Shown here: positions 34,391 to 43,322 of the stretch, piece after piece
Layout of the letters: every line of letters begins with the position of its first letter
Numbering within the stretch: position 1 is the first letter of the stretch
Source: Janthinobacterium saanense
GTDB taxonomy: Bacteria > Pseudomonadota > Gammaproteobacteria > Burkholderiales > Burkholderiaceae_D
Assembly: GCF_014200675.1 (NCBI RefSeq)
Contig: NZ_JACHCI010000002.1
Coordinates: 124,001-188,000, forward strand
Reading direction: 5' to 3'
DNA length: 64,000 nt
Notes under the pieces: model-generated
Databases searched by the model: none
Seen by the model: only the letters and a program-made list of their open reading frames with translations
Told to the model about the DNA's origin: nothing
Translations under genes and position numbers: made by a program

Positions 34391-35218
34391 CTACTTCTGC
34401 TTCAACACCGTCTTGATCGCCTCATTGACGATCACCGGATTGTCTTTCTGGATGGTCGCACCGGCGCCCGTGACGCGCTCGACCCTGGGTGCGCCGGACA
34501 GGCGCAGCCAGTCATTCTCTTGTGCATGCACCATGGTTTCGTAGGAACCCATTTCATCAATGCTGAACTTGCCGCGCACCAGCAGCATGGCCGGCGTGCG
34601 CGGTGGCGTGCGCAGGTCGATGCGTTCCAGGCACTGGGTCTGGGCATCGAATTCGGCCGTTTCCGTGGCATTGAACATCACCGTGCGCATGGTTTTCATG
34701 GCCATGGCCGAGGCGGGCGCATCGTTTTGCATGCGGCGCCAATGGTCGGGATGGGTAGGGTCGAGCAAGACCAGGCCGGCTACCTCCTGCGGATAGAGTT
34801 TTGCATACACATACTGGTACAAGCCGCCCAGAGAATTGCCGACCAGCACATACGGCGGCTTTAGCCCCAGCTTTGCCAGCAACTGGTGCTGCTGCTCGGC
34901 CACCGTGCATGGGTCGCGCGGCGCGGCCGTTTTCGGGCTGGCGCCATAACCGGGCCGGTCATAGGCCAGCACCGTGTAGTGCTTGGCCGCGTCGGGCAAC
35001 ACGCCCGCCCACACATCCTTGCCATCGCCCAGGCCCGACTGGAATACCACGGTTGGTTTGCCATGTCCCGCCAGGGTATAGGCGATGGTCGCATCGGGCA
35101 GGGTGGCGCTGGCCGTCGCATCGAGCTTGGCGCCAGACGAGGCGCAGGCAGACAGCAAGAGGCTCAGGGAACTGAGCAGGATGGCCTGCGCGGGGCGCGC
35201 TGCGATCAAAGACGGCAT
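34391..35218 (-). CDS. Alpha/beta-hydrolase lipoprotein lacking the expected catalytic histidine
   Basis: A 275-residue envelope protein with a lipoprotein signal (LLSSLSLLLSAC, lipobox LSAC near residue 25). Fold motifs are VVFQSGLGDGKDVWAGVL, YDRPGYGASP and the nucleophile elbow VGNSLGG. Where relatives end with GAGHxIQxDxPxxV, this one has TGAGATIQKDNPVIVNEAI: the histidine position is Ala (codon GCG). It may be inactive, use a different base, or act as a binding protein. It is convergent with the beta-oxidation gene across a terminator. Confidence 0.75.
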   Translation of the reverse strand: MPSLIAARPAQAILLSSLSLLLSACASSGAKLDATASATLPDATIAYTLAGHGKPTVVFQSGLGDGKDVWAGVLPDAAKHYTVLAYDRPGYGASPKTAAPRDPCTVAEQQHQLLAKLGLKPPYVLVGNSLGGLYQYVYAKLYPQEVAGLVLLDPTHPDHWRRMQNDAPASAMAMKTMRTVMFNATETAEFDAQTQCLERIDLRTPPRTPAMLLVRGKFSIDEMGSYETMVHAQENDWLRLSGAPRVERVTGAGATIQKDNPVIVNEAIKTVLKQK

Positions 35219-35310
35219 GGATTTCCTTTAAGGTTCATGAATGCGTGCCAGCCATTATAGGCAAATCGTGCCCATGTGGAAACGCCGAACAGAGGGGAAA
35301 TTGCTTTGTT

Positions 35311-35709
35311 TTAGTCTTTATCGGGCTGGTGGCATACGGCTTCGATGCGGTTACCGTCAGGATCGTAGAGAAAAGCCGCGTAATAGCTGGCGTGGTAATG
35401 GCGCAAACCCGGTGCGCCCAGGTCGATGCCGCCATTGGCAACGCCCGCATGCCAGAAGGCGTCGACGGCCGCGCGCGTGGGGGCCTTGAAGCAGGTGTGG
35501 CGGCGCGGCGCGTCGTCGGGCGTCGGCCCCAGGCGCACGGAAAAATAGCTGCGTTCGGGGTGGTCGGCATCGCTGCGCTCGCCGTAGCCTATCCATGCTT
35601 CGCTGTGTTCGCTGCCCACCTTGACCACGCCCAGCGCAGCAAAGATGGCGTCATAAAAACGTTCGGAGCGCACCAGGTCGCTGACGGTGAGGGAAACGTG
35701 GTCTAGCAT
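35311..35709 (-). CDS. VOC (glyoxalase-fold) protein
   Basis: A 132-residue vicinal-oxygen-chelate protein. It opens MLDHVSLTVSDLVRSERFYDAIFAALG and ends YYAAFLYDPDGNRIEAVCH, the two repeats of the fold with His4 and a late Glu as likely metal ligands. Substrate unknown; many such proteins are glyoxalase, dioxygenase or resistance homologues. Confidence 0.8.
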   Translation of the reverse strand: MLDHVSLTVSDLVRSERFYDAIFAALGVVKVGSEHSEAWIGYGERSDADHPERSYFSVRLGPTPDDAPRRHTCFKAPTRAAVDAFWHAGVANGGIDLGAPGLRHYHASYYAAFLYDPDGNRIEAVCHQPDKD

Positions 35710-35771
35710 GGGCAGTTTTCATGGTAAAAGAGAAAGCCTAGCATAGCCTAACCTGGCAGGTCACCGCCGCC

Positions 35772-36008
35772 TTATTTATCGATCAGCTTGCCGATCAGTT
35801 TGCGGCTCAGTCCTTGCACCGTGGGTGCGCACAGGATGACGACCGTGAAGGCCACCGGCCAGGCAGCCAGGAAGGCGTGGCGCCAGCGCAGCATGAAGTC
35901 GGGATGCAGGCCGATATTGAGCCAGGTCACCCAGGCGCTCATCAGCAGGCTCATCACGAATGACATCAGCAGGGAAAATACTAGGCGCAGGCGCATGGCG
36001 TCGGACAT
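35772..36008 (-). CDS. DUF2798 small membrane protein
   Basis: A 78-residue two-helix membrane protein. RLVFSLLMSFVMSLLMSAWVTWLNIGL and FLAAWPVAFTVVILCAPTVQGLSRKLIGKLI are the DUF2798 pattern. Divergent from the LysR gene across a 100-base intergenic region, an arrangement typical of regulator and target. Confidence 0.75.
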   Translation of the reverse strand: MSDAMRLRLVFSLLMSFVMSLLMSAWVTWLNIGLHPDFMLRWRHAFLAAWPVAFTVVILCAPTVQGLSRKLIGKLIDK

Positions 36009-36108
36009 GGTTGTTCTTTCTTGTTGAGTTGAGAAGACTGCAGCGTAAAGACTTGCGATAATCTATGCTAGAGTCAAATTTTTAATTTCAAATTCCAGGA
36101 ATGAAATC

Positions 36109-37035
36109 ATGCTCGACGATCTCGCCCTGTTCGTGACCATCGTGGAGGCCGGCAGCCTGAACGCGGCGGCCTTAAAAGAGAACTTGCCGCCGGCCACCGT
36201 CACGCGGCGATTGCAAAAGCTGGAAAGCCAGCTGGGCTACCGCTTGCTGAACCGCAGCGCGCGCCGCTTGCAGCCGACGGCGGAAGGCTGGCAATACTAT
36301 GAACAATGCCGGCCCTTGGTGCATGCCCTGCGCCAGGCCACGCAGCAGCTTGACGCCAGCCTGTCGGCTGTCTCGGGCAGCATCCGCGTGCTGGCGCCGG
36401 TCGACTTCGCCAGCGGCTTGCTGACACCGGCCTGGGTCAGCTTCATGCACAAGTATCCCGACATCCAGCTGGAACTGGACGTGTCGAACCGGCTGCAGGA
36501 CCTGGTGGTCAGTGGCGCCGACATGGCCGTCCGCGTGGGTACGCTCGACGATTCCTCGCTGATGCAGCGCCGCCTGGGCAGCGCCTCGCTGGTGATGGTG
36601 GCCGCGCCGTCCTATCTGGCGCGCACCGGCGTGCCGCACAACTTGCTTGACCTGGAGCGCCATGAGCTGATCGTGGCCGAGCCTTTACGCAGCTGGCGCT
36701 TGCGGCGCCCTGGCGATGGCGCCGAAATGGTGCTGCAGCCGCAGGCGCGGCTGCGCGTCAATGAAATGCGCCTGGCTGTCGACATGGCCGAGGCGGGCAT
36801 AGGCATCTTGCTGTGTCCGCTGCTGCAATGCCGCAACGCAGTGGCCGACGGCGCCCTGGTGCGCGTGCTGCCCGACTGGATGCCGCTGCCGCGCCATGTC
36901 TACGCCGTCTGGCCCCAACGGCGTTATCTGCCGGCAAGGGTGCGGGTGTTGCTGGAACATCTGGCGGCATTTGCGGCCGAGAATCCCTTGCTGCGCGATG
37001 AGGACCTGGCCTCGCGTTCACAGCAGCCTTTCTAG
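36109..37035 (+). CDS. LysR-family transcriptional regulator
   Basis: A 308-residue LysR regulator. The winged helix-turn-helix at residues 1-60 reads LFVTIVEAGSLNAAALKENLPPATVTRRLQKLESQLGYRLLNRSARRLQPTAEG; the rest is the periplasmic-binding-like effector domain (GSIRVLAPVDFASGLLTPAWVSFMHKYPDIQLELDVSNR). It belongs to the AaeR/DsdC-like subgroup by general look only. It is divergent from the DUF2798 gene, its likeliest target. Effector unknown. Confidence 0.88.
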   Translation: MLDDLALFVTIVEAGSLNAAALKENLPPATVTRRLQKLESQLGYRLLNRSARRLQPTAEGWQYYEQCRPLVHALRQATQQLDASLSAVSGSIRVLAPVDFASGLLTPAWVSFMHKYPDIQLELDVSNRLQDLVVSGADMAVRVGTLDDSSLMQRRLGSASLVMVAAPSYLARTGVPHNLLDLERHELIVAEPLRSWRLRRPGDGAEMVLQPQARLRVNEMRLAVDMAEAGIGILLCPLLQCRNAVADGALVRVLPDWMPLPRHVYAVWPQRRYLPARVRVLLEHLAAFAAENPLLRDEDLASRSQQPF

Positions 37036-37162
37036 TAAGTAATGATCTCAGGCTTGTCGGGAACCGCAAGATCGCGTTAAGATTGAGTCGCCGCTTTATC
37101 AAGCTGGCAAGTTGATAGCTTTTGCCATGCCGTTTTGTTCACAACCCGCTATGAGAGATGCA

Positions 37163-37369
37163 ATGAAATATCTGATCTTAAGCTGTCTGTTAGCCACCAC
37201 CGGCTGCGAAGTGTTGTATGACGCGAATCGGGACAAGATCGGTGACTATTGCAATAGTCTCAATAACTTTGATGACCGCAACGCTTGCCGCAAGCGCAAC
37301 CAGACCAGTTACCAGGAATATGTGCAGCAGCGTGGCCAGCAACAGAAAACAGCTGCGGCTGACAAGTAA
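37163..37369 (+). CDS. Small lipoprotein
   Basis: A 68-residue lipoprotein: MKYLILSCLLATTGC gives a compact lipoprotein signal with Cys15. The mature part is polar and ends in Gln-rich VQQRGQQQKTAAADK. ATG 37163 has GAGAG upstream; ATG 37151 (MRDAMKY) is an alternative. Separated from the LysR gene by 127 bases and from the convergent transporter by a terminator. Function unknown. Confidence 0.6.
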   Translation: MKYLILSCLLATTGCEVLYDANRDKIGDYCNSLNNFDDRNACRKRNQTSYQEYVQQRGQQQKTAAADK

Positions 37370-37385
37370 CTCGCCCTTGAATAAA

Positions 37386-37416
37386 AAAACGCCGCTGAGC
37401 ATATCAGCGGCGTTTT
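37386..37416. terminator. Bidirectional intrinsic terminator
   Basis: A 13-bp stem, AAAACGCCGCTGA paired with TCAGCGGCGTTTT, separates the small lipoprotein gene from the convergent MHS transporter gene and can serve both. Confidence 0.88.
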
Positions 37417-37458
37417 GCTTTACAACTCCAGCCTTGCGGCCGGAGCATCTGCATGCGC

Positions 37459-39159
37459 TTAATCGTCGGCGTAGATATTGTTATCCTTGGTTTCGCTGAC
37501 AAACAGGGTGCCGATCACCACCGTTGCCAGGGCCACGATGATCGGATACCACAAGCCATAATAAATATCGCCCTTGAAGGCCACCAGCGCGAAGGCCGTG
37601 GTGGGCAGCAAGCCGCCGAACCAGCCGTTGCCGATATGGTAGGGCAGGGACATCGAGGTGTAGCGTATGCGGGTAGGGAACATTTCCACCAGCATGGCGG
37701 CGATCGGACCGTAGACCATGGTCACGTACAGCACCAGTATGAACAGCAGCAAGACCACCATCGGCTTGTTGATCTGTTCAGGGTCAGCCTTGGCAGGATA
37801 GCCCGCTTCCTTGATGGCGGCGCCGATCTCTTTCTTGAGCGCTGCTTCGTGGGCCTTGCTGTCGGCGTCGAAGTTCAGGCCGTCGGCTGTCATGACGGCG
37901 TTGAACGAGGTGATTTCCCTGGTGCCGATGCGTACCTTGGCGATGCTACCGGCCGGTGCATCTTCCTTGGTGTAGTTCACCGAGCTGTTCGTCAGGAAAC
38001 CGGCGGCGATGTCGCATGACGAAGGGAACTTGGTGGTACCCGTCATATTGAACTGGAAGTGACAGGACGCAGGGTCCGCCACCACCACTACAGGCGAGTT
38101 CTTCAGCGCCGCTTCCAGCTGCGGGTTGGCAAAGTGTGTCAAGCCATTGAAGATGGGGAAGTACGTCGCCGCGGCAATCAGGCAGCCGCCCAGGATGATG
38201 TATTTGCGGCCGATGCGGTCCGACAGGCTGCCGAAGAACAGGAAGAATGGGGTCGCCAGCAACAGGGCGATGGCGACCAGAATGGTGGCCGTGGCCAGGT
38301 CCACTTTCAGGGTCTGCGTCATGAAGAACAGGGCATAGAACTGGCCTGTGTACCAGACCACGGCCTGGCCGGCGGTCAGGCCGATCAGGGCCAGGATGAC
38401 GATCTTCAGGTTCTTCCAGCGGCCGAAGGCTTCCGTCAGCGGCGCTTTCGAGGTCTTGCCTTCGGCTTTCATCTTGGCAAACGCCGGCGATTCATTCATG
38501 GCCAGGCGGATCCAGACGGAAATACCCAGCAGCACGATGGACACCAGGAAAGGTATGCGCCAGCCCCAGGCTTCAAACGCCGCCTCGCCAGTGGCCAGGC
38601 GGGTGCCCAGGATGACGAGCAGCGACAGGAAGAAGCCCAGGGTGGCCGTGGTTTGTATCCAGGCCGTAAAGGCGCCGCGCTTGCCTTCCGGCGCATGTTC
38701 GGCCACATAGGTTGCCGCACCGCCATACTCACCACCCAGCGCCAGGCCTTGCAAGATGCGCAGGAAAACCAGGATGATGGGCGCCGCGATACCGATCGAG
38801 GCGTGGCCCGGCAGCAGGCCGACGATGAAGGTGGAACCGCCCATGATCAAAATGGTGATCAAAAAGGTGTATTTACGGCCTATCATGTCGCCCAGGCGGC
38901 CGAACACCAGCGCGCCGAAGGGGCGCACGATGAAGCCGGCGGCAAAGGCCAGCAGCGCGAAAATAAAGGTGGTGGTGGGGTCGCCGATAAAGAATTGCTT
39001 GGCGATGATGGAAGCGAGCGAACCGTACAGATAAAAATCGTACCATTCGAAAACAGTACCGAGCGAAGATGCAAAGATGACCTTGCGTTCCTCTGGCGTG
39101 ATCGGTGTTCCCTTGGTGGAAACTTTCCGCACGTCGGCCGAGCCGGGTGATGATGCCAT
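37459..39159 (-). CDS. MHS-family MFS transporter with a large inserted loop
   Basis: A 566-residue major facilitator of the metabolite:H+ symporter group (ProP/KgtP-like). Signature motifs are SSLGTVFEWYDFYLYGSLA in the first helix, FGALVFGRLGDMIGRKYTF in loop 2-3, and GSLSDRIGRKYIILGG in the second half. About 130 residues (FTHFANPQLEAALK... to ...ADPEQINKPM) are inserted between late helices and contain cysteines in ASCHFQF and SSCDIA, so the loop is probably periplasmic and disulfide-linked. Substrate not predictable. It is divergent from the thiolase gene, which suggests an acid or betaine linked to CoA metabolism. Confidence 0.85.
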   Translation of the reverse strand: MASSPGSADVRKVSTKGTPITPEERKVIFASSLGTVFEWYDFYLYGSLASIIAKQFFIGDPTTTFIFALLAFAAGFIVRPFGALVFGRLGDMIGRKYTFLITILIMGGSTFIVGLLPGHASIGIAAPIILVFLRILQGLALGGEYGGAATYVAEHAPEGKRGAFTAWIQTTATLGFFLSLLVILGTRLATGEAAFEAWGWRIPFLVSIVLLGISVWIRLAMNESPAFAKMKAEGKTSKAPLTEAFGRWKNLKIVILALIGLTAGQAVVWYTGQFYALFFMTQTLKVDLATATILVAIALLLATPFFLFFGSLSDRIGRKYIILGGCLIAAATYFPIFNGLTHFANPQLEAALKNSPVVVVADPASCHFQFNMTGTTKFPSSCDIAAGFLTNSSVNYTKEDAPAGSIAKVRIGTREITSFNAVMTADGLNFDADSKAHEAALKKEIGAAIKEAGYPAKADPEQINKPMVVLLLFILVLYVTMVYGPIAAMLVEMFPTRIRYTSMSLPYHIGNGWFGGLLPTTAFALVAFKGDIYYGLWYPIIVALATVVIGTLFVSETKDNNIYADD

Positions 39160-39306
39160 GATGTGTCTCCCTATCTATCATTATAGTGAACCGTTGCCGA
39201 GGTCTTCTGACCATTCTTGCAACAGCTGCAAGGAAGTGTGTTCCCCGAACCTTACGTCAGGCTTGCTTGAAACTTACGCCAAACTTACAAAATCGGGCCT
39301 GACATT

Positions 39307-39324
39307 TTTACGAACGACCGTACT
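39307..39324. promoter_or_regulatory. Candidate fatty-acid regulon operator, site 2
   Basis: TTTACGAACGACCGTACT lies 60 bases upstream of the thiolase ATG and differs from site 1 at 25425 in one of the first 17 bases. GCATGC follows in both, 4 or 6 bases on. TTTACG could itself serve as a -35 hexamer, so a bound repressor would block the promoter. Confidence 0.6.
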
Positions 39325-39383
39325 TAAGCATGCTATTCTTCTCGCTGACAGACCACTAAAATAATCCCCAAAGGAGACATGCA

Positions 39384-40562
39384 ATGAATGACGCCGTTAT
39401 CGTATCGACTGCCCGCACGGGCCTGGCCAAATCCTGGAAGGGCGCGTTCAACATGACGCATGGCGCCACTCTGGGCGGCCACGTGCTGGCGGCCGCCATC
39501 ACGCGTGCGCAGATCGAGGCGGGCGAAGTGGAAGACGTGATCGCCGGCTGCGCTTTCCCTGAAGGCGCGACGGGCGGCAATATTGCACGCCAGATCGCGC
39601 TGCGCGGTGGCTGCCCCGTGAGCACGGCCGGCATGACTGTCAACCGTTTCTGTTCCTCGGGCTTGCAGGCGATTGCCCTGGCGGCACAGCGCATCATTGC
39701 CGGCGAAGGCGATATCTATGCGGCGGGCGGCGTGGAATCGATTTCCTGCGTGCAAAATGAAATGAACAAGCATATGGTCCGCGAAACCTGGTTGCAGCAG
39801 CACAAGCCGGAAGTGTATAGTCCCATGCTGCAAACGGCGGAAACCGTCGCCAAACGCTATCACATCAGCCGCGAACGCCAGGACCAATACGGCGCGCAAA
39901 GCCAGCAGCGCGCCGCCAGCGCGCAGGCAGCCGGCCTGTTCAACGCCGAAATCGTGCCGATGACCACCATCATGGGCGTGGCCGACAAGGCCAGCGGCAT
40001 GCTGCTGTCGCGCGAAGTGACGATTGCCGCCGATGAAGGCATCCGCGCGGACACGACCTACGAAGGCGTGTCGAAAATCCGCCCGGCCATCGAAGGCGGC
40101 GTGATCAGCGCCGGCAACGCCAGCCAGTTTTCCGATGGCGCGTCGATGGCCATCGTGATGAATGCAAAAGTGGCCGAAGCGAAAGGCTTGCAGCCGCTGG
40201 GCATCTTCCGCGGTTTTGCCGTGGCCGGCTGCGAACCCGATGAAATGGGTGTCGGTCCCGTCTACGCGATCCCGAAACTGCTGAAAAAAGCAGGCCTGAC
40301 GGTGGCCGACATCGGCCTGTGGGAATTGAATGAAGCGTTCGCCGTGCAGGTATTGTATTGCGCCGACACCCTGGGCATCCCGATGGACCGCCTGAACGTG
40401 AACGGCGGCGCAATTGCGGTCGGCCACCCGTATGGCGTCTCGGGCGCGCGCCTGACGGGCCACGCCTTGATCGAAGGCAAGCGCCGCGGCGTGAAATACG
40501 TGGTCGTCACCATGTGCATAGGCGGCGGGCAAGGTGCGGCGGGACTGTTCGAAGTCGTCTGA
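39384..40562 (+). CDS. Acetyl-CoA acyltransferase (thiolase)
   Basis: A 392-residue thiolase for the last step of beta-oxidation. The nucleophile Cys is in [18 protein letters not shown]; the C-terminal motifs [20 protein letters not shown] and [13 protein letters not shown] carry the His and second Cys. GHPYG rather than GHPxG-with-Ile is a small variant. ATG 39384 follows AAAGGAGA. It is FadA-like but not next to the hydratase/dehydrogenase gene; a shared upstream motif ties them together. Confidence 0.92.
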   Translation: MNDAVIVSTARTGLAKSWKGAFNMTHGATLGGHVLAAAITRAQIEAGEVEDVIAGCAFPEGATGGNIARQIALRGGCPVSTAGMTVNRFCSSGLQAIALAAQRIIAGEGDIYAAGGVESISCVQNEMNKHMVRETWLQQHKPEVYSPMLQTAETVAKRYHISRERQDQYGAQSQQRAASAQAAGLFNAEIVPMTTIMGVADKASGMLLSREVTIAADEGIRADTTYEGVSKIRPAIEGGVISAGNASQFSDGASMAIVMNAKVAEAKGLQPLGIFRGFAVAGCEPDEMGVGPVYAIPKLLKKAGLTVADIGLWELNEAFAVQVLYCADTLGIPMDRLNVNGGAIAVGHPYGVSGARLTGHALIEGKRRGVKYVVVTMCIGGGQGAAGLFEVV

Positions 40563-40652
40563 TTTTTAGATAAACCCATTCTGGAGGTGGCCTGCAAGGC
40601 AGGGCGATAACGGTTACAGTAATGCTTCATTTCTCACCGCCAGCAGGCCACC

Positions 40653-40955
40653 ATGATCAAGCACATCGTTTTCTGGAAACTCAAAGACTACGCCGAAGGC
40701 GCCGACCGCGCTGCCAACGCATTGAAACTCAAGGCTTTACTGGACGGCTGTTCCAACGTCGTACCCGGCATATTGAAATTTGAAGCCATCGTGGCCCAGC
40801 CCGGCCTGGAAGCCACCTACGACATCGTGCTCTACAGCGAATTTGCCAGCCGCGAAGCGCTCGACGCTTATCAAAACCATCCCGAACACGTGAAGATCAA
40901 ACCATTCTTTGGTGCGTTGCGTGAAGCCCGCCAATGCATGGACTATGAAATCTAA
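40653..40955 (+). CDS. Dabb (stress-responsive alpha/beta barrel) protein
   Basis: A 100-residue dimeric ferredoxin-like barrel protein. IKHIVFWKLKDYA at the start, YDIVLYSEFASREALDAYQNHPEHVKIKPFF in the middle and a short tail match Dabb. Function in bacteria is generally unknown. The next gene begins 15 bases after its stop, so they are probably cotranscribed. Confidence 0.85.
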   Translation: MIKHIVFWKLKDYAEGADRAANALKLKALLDGCSNVVPGILKFEAIVAQPGLEATYDIVLYSEFASREALDAYQNHPEHVKIKPFFGALREARQCMDYEI

Positions 40956-40970
40956 TTGACAGGAGCCCGC

Positions 40971-41966
40971 ATGCCCACCTTCCAACGTATCGTCCTCGCT
41001 TCCCGCCCCAGCGGCGAAGTACTCCCCGAACATTTTCGGCTTGAAACACTGGACATCCCGGCTATCGCCGACGGCCAGCTGCTGATCCGCAATCATTATC
41101 TGTCGCTCGATCCGTATATGCGCGGGCGCATGAATGAGGGCAAGAGTTATGCGGCGGCGCAAGCTCTGGATGACACCATGGTCGGCGGCACCGTGGGCGA
41201 GGTGATCGCTTCCAAGAATTCCAGGTTTGCCGTGGGCGACATGGTCGAGGGCCGCCTGGGCTGGACGGAAATCGCCGTGTCGGACGGCAGCATCTTGCGC
41301 AAGGTCGACACCACGCGCATTCCCGCCTCGGCCTACCTGGGCGCGGTGGGCATGCCGGGCATGACGGCCTGGTATGGCTTGAACCAGATCATGGCCCCCA
41401 AGGCTGGCGAAACGGTAGTCGTCTCGGCTGCCAGCGGGGCAGTCGGCAGCGTGGTGGGCCAACTGGCGAAACTGAAGGGTTGCAGGGTGGTCGGCATTGC
41501 CGGCGGCGCCGAGAAATGCGCGTATGTGGTCGACACGCTGGGGTTTGACGCCTGCATCGATTACAAGGCTGGCAATCTTGAAGCCGACCTGGCGGCAGCC
41601 ACGCCCGACGGTATCGACGCCGTCTTTGAAAACGTGGGCGGCGCCATCTTCGACGCCGTGCTGGCCCGCAGCAACGCCTTCGGCCGCATCGCCATCTGCG
41701 GCTGGATCGCCGGCTATAACGGCGAAGCAACACCGATCAACAACTTCCGTTTGATCCTCACCAACCGCCTCACCGTGCGCGGCTTTATCGTCTCAGAACA
41801 TATGGAATGGTGGCCGCAAGGGCTGGCAGAACTGGCAGATCTGGTCGCGGCAGGCAAGCTGATCTTCCGTGAATCCGTGGCGGAAGGCCTGGCCAGTGCA
41901 CCGCAAGCGTTTATCGGGCTGTTGAAGGGGCAGAACTTTGGCAAGCAGGTGGTCAAGCTGGGGTGA
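40971..41966 (+). CDS. NADP-dependent zinc-free oxidoreductase (CurA/MDR type)
   Basis: A 331-residue medium-chain reductase without zinc ligands. ATG 40971 follows AGGAG. Typical features: LSLDPYMRGRMNEGKSYA, AYLGAVGMPGMTAWYGLNQI, the NADP-binding VVSAASGAVGSVVGQLAKLKGCRVVGIAGG and a DALIYKAGNLEA-like region. Relatives reduce enones such as curcumin or prostaglandin-type alkenals. Role here may be detoxification of unsaturated aldehydes. Confidence 0.87.
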   Translation: MPTFQRIVLASRPSGEVLPEHFRLETLDIPAIADGQLLIRNHYLSLDPYMRGRMNEGKSYAAAQALDDTMVGGTVGEVIASKNSRFAVGDMVEGRLGWTEIAVSDGSILRKVDTTRIPASAYLGAVGMPGMTAWYGLNQIMAPKAGETVVVSAASGAVGSVVGQLAKLKGCRVVGIAGGAEKCAYVVDTLGFDACIDYKAGNLEADLAAATPDGIDAVFENVGGAIFDAVLARSNAFGRIAICGWIAGYNGEATPINNFRLILTNRLTVRGFIVSEHMEWWPQGLAELADLVAAGKLIFRESVAEGLASAPQAFIGLLKGQNFGKQVVKLG

Positions 41967-41975
41967 TATGCCGTG

Positions 41976-42692
41976 TCAATTCGCTGTCGATTCAGCAGTC
42001 ATGGCTTTTGAAAGGGCGGAGTGATCCCAATCAAGGCTAAGCAGCGCGATGCCGGTTTCCGTACTGACCACCAGTCCCAAGCCGCCCGTATTGGTGTCGG
42101 GAGACGGGAAAAAGGTCACGCTTTTGATCTGCTGCGCGGATCGCAGAAGTTCAATCGGCGCACCAAAGCCACTTTCTCGCCGCATAAACGCGGCAAGCAG
42201 ATAACCCTCGCTTGTTTTCCAAAGGCCAAGGTTTAGTGAGGGCTGTGCGCCAGTACCGTCGATCTTGCTGCCCGTGATGAATTCGGCGTCCTTTATGACT
42301 GGATGGCCGCCAGTCATCGGGCTGCCCCAGAAATTCATCAGTCCCGTGGCCTTGGGTATAGCGGGAAATTGGCCCTTGGCATTGGCAGCAAAGACGGCGC
42401 CGTCGTTGAAGGCGATCATGTTCATCAGAAAGGCGTGGACCTCATCTGCGCAAGGGCCTTGCAATAATTTGGCGCCGGTAAAAACCAGATTCTTTTCCTG
42501 GCCTTTAGCGATGCTGATCGACAGATCCGCAAGGGATTGCTGCAGCGGCACATATTTCAAGCCGCTTGCCCGGTCTAGCGTGGCGGTGCAATTGGCTGGC
42601 GTTTGTGCGTTCGCGGAGCTACAGGCAGGAGATAAAAGAAGGGCTGCCGTGATGGTTGCCACCTTCAACGCCGTTGGGGAAATAATAGCCAT
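41976..42692 (-). CDS. Hypothetical exported protein
   Basis: A 238-residue secreted protein. The signal sequence ITAALLLSPACSSANA-QT could be cleaved by either signal peptidase (PAC is a poor lipobox). The mature part has NCTATLDRASGLKYVPLQQSLADLSIS, LQGPCADEVHAFLMNMIAF and a C-terminal beta-rich stretch (LGLVVSTETGIALLSLDW). Domain not recognised. Convergent with the oxidoreductase gene, only 9 bases away. Confidence 0.55.
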   Translation of the reverse strand: MAIISPTALKVATITAALLLSPACSSANAQTPANCTATLDRASGLKYVPLQQSLADLSISIAKGQEKNLVFTGAKLLQGPCADEVHAFLMNMIAFNDGAVFAANAKGQFPAIPKATGLMNFWGSPMTGGHPVIKDAEFITGSKIDGTGAQPSLNLGLWKTSEGYLLAAFMRRESGFGAPIELLRSAQQIKSVTFFPSPDTNTGGLGLVVSTETGIALLSLDWDHSALSKAMTAESTAN

Positions 42693-43133
42693 GTAAGCAT
42701 CCCTGAATAAAGGTTAGTTAATCTTTATGCTGAAGTGTGTTTGAATCCTAGAGCTAGTCGTGGCACGGGACCGAATGCGACCGAAGAGGGATTTAGTCAG
42801 TCTTATAGGTGACTGGCATTTTTTCCCTGTGCTGACTTCAATGTATTTTGGCCAAGCCGCACTAAACCCACAGGCATCAAGGGAAGTATTTTCGAGATGT
42901 AGCCGATAAGCTGTTGAGCTGGGTTTAATTTCGATGTCTTCCGCCGGAGTGCTGGGACATCGTTACAGTTCAGTAAGTGTGCGCACTGTTTTCAAGCTGT
43001 CAATATTTTACAGTAATGCAATATGGAGTCCAAGATAAGGAAAGAAATTGGATGCATAAAGAGCATACGGAGTACAGCGCAAAGAAATTGCGCTACACTG
43101 CTTATCTAAAGACATAGACACAAGGGAGGCCAT
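42693..43133. other. Intergenic region before the toxin-antitoxin pair
   Basis: A 441-base gap. I see no coding frame with protein-like character; the minus-strand frame at 43008-43280 is antisense to the antitoxin. A short hairpin CAGTC...GACTG followed by T6 near 42797-42830 may be a weak terminator. AT content rises toward the antitoxin, where repeats at 43041-43093 look like operator elements. Confidence 0.5.
43041..43093. promoter_or_regulatory. Candidate toxin-antitoxin operator
   Basis: AAAGAAATTG occurs twice, at 43041-43050 and 43081-43090. The second copy lies in the dyad GCGCAA-N5-TTGCGC (43077-43093), 40 bases before the antitoxin ATG. Such elements fit autoregulation by an antitoxin-toxin complex. 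Confidence 0.4.
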
Positions 43134-43322
43134 ATGAGCGCCAAACCAAATGTTCAAGAATCCTTGATCGTGCCTGTCATGCAACCATCGGGTACGCTGG
43201 AAGAACAGCGTCGCCGGCGCGCAGAGGCGCTGCGGGCGGCCACCGGTATGTGGAAGAGTCGCACCGACATTCCGAATCATGGTGTGGAATACCAGGAAGA
43301 GATCAGGAACGAATGGCGCTGA
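43134..43322 (+). CDS. Antitoxin-like small protein
   Basis: A 62-residue basic/acidic helical protein, MSAKPNVQESLIVPVMQPSGTLEEQRRRRAEALRAATGMWKSR..., with AGGGAGG before the ATG. Its last codons overlap by 10 bases the start of a PIN-domain reading frame, the classic VapBC layout. The RRRRAEALRAATGMWKSRTDIP segment resembles the toxin-binding tail of VapB/Phd-like antitoxins; no DNA-binding domain is clear in so short a protein. Confidence 0.65.
   Translation: MSAKPNVQESLIVPVMQPSGTLEEQRRRRAEALRAATGMWKSRTDIPNHGVEYQEEIRNEWR

Noticed and set aside
42997-43013. Possible LexA box CTGT...ACAG
   Set aside because: The spacer is 9 bases, not 8, and there is no well-placed gene start.
43008-43280. 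90-codon minus-strand frame opposite the antitoxin
   Set aside because: Antisense to a gene with a strong ribosome-binding site; no features.
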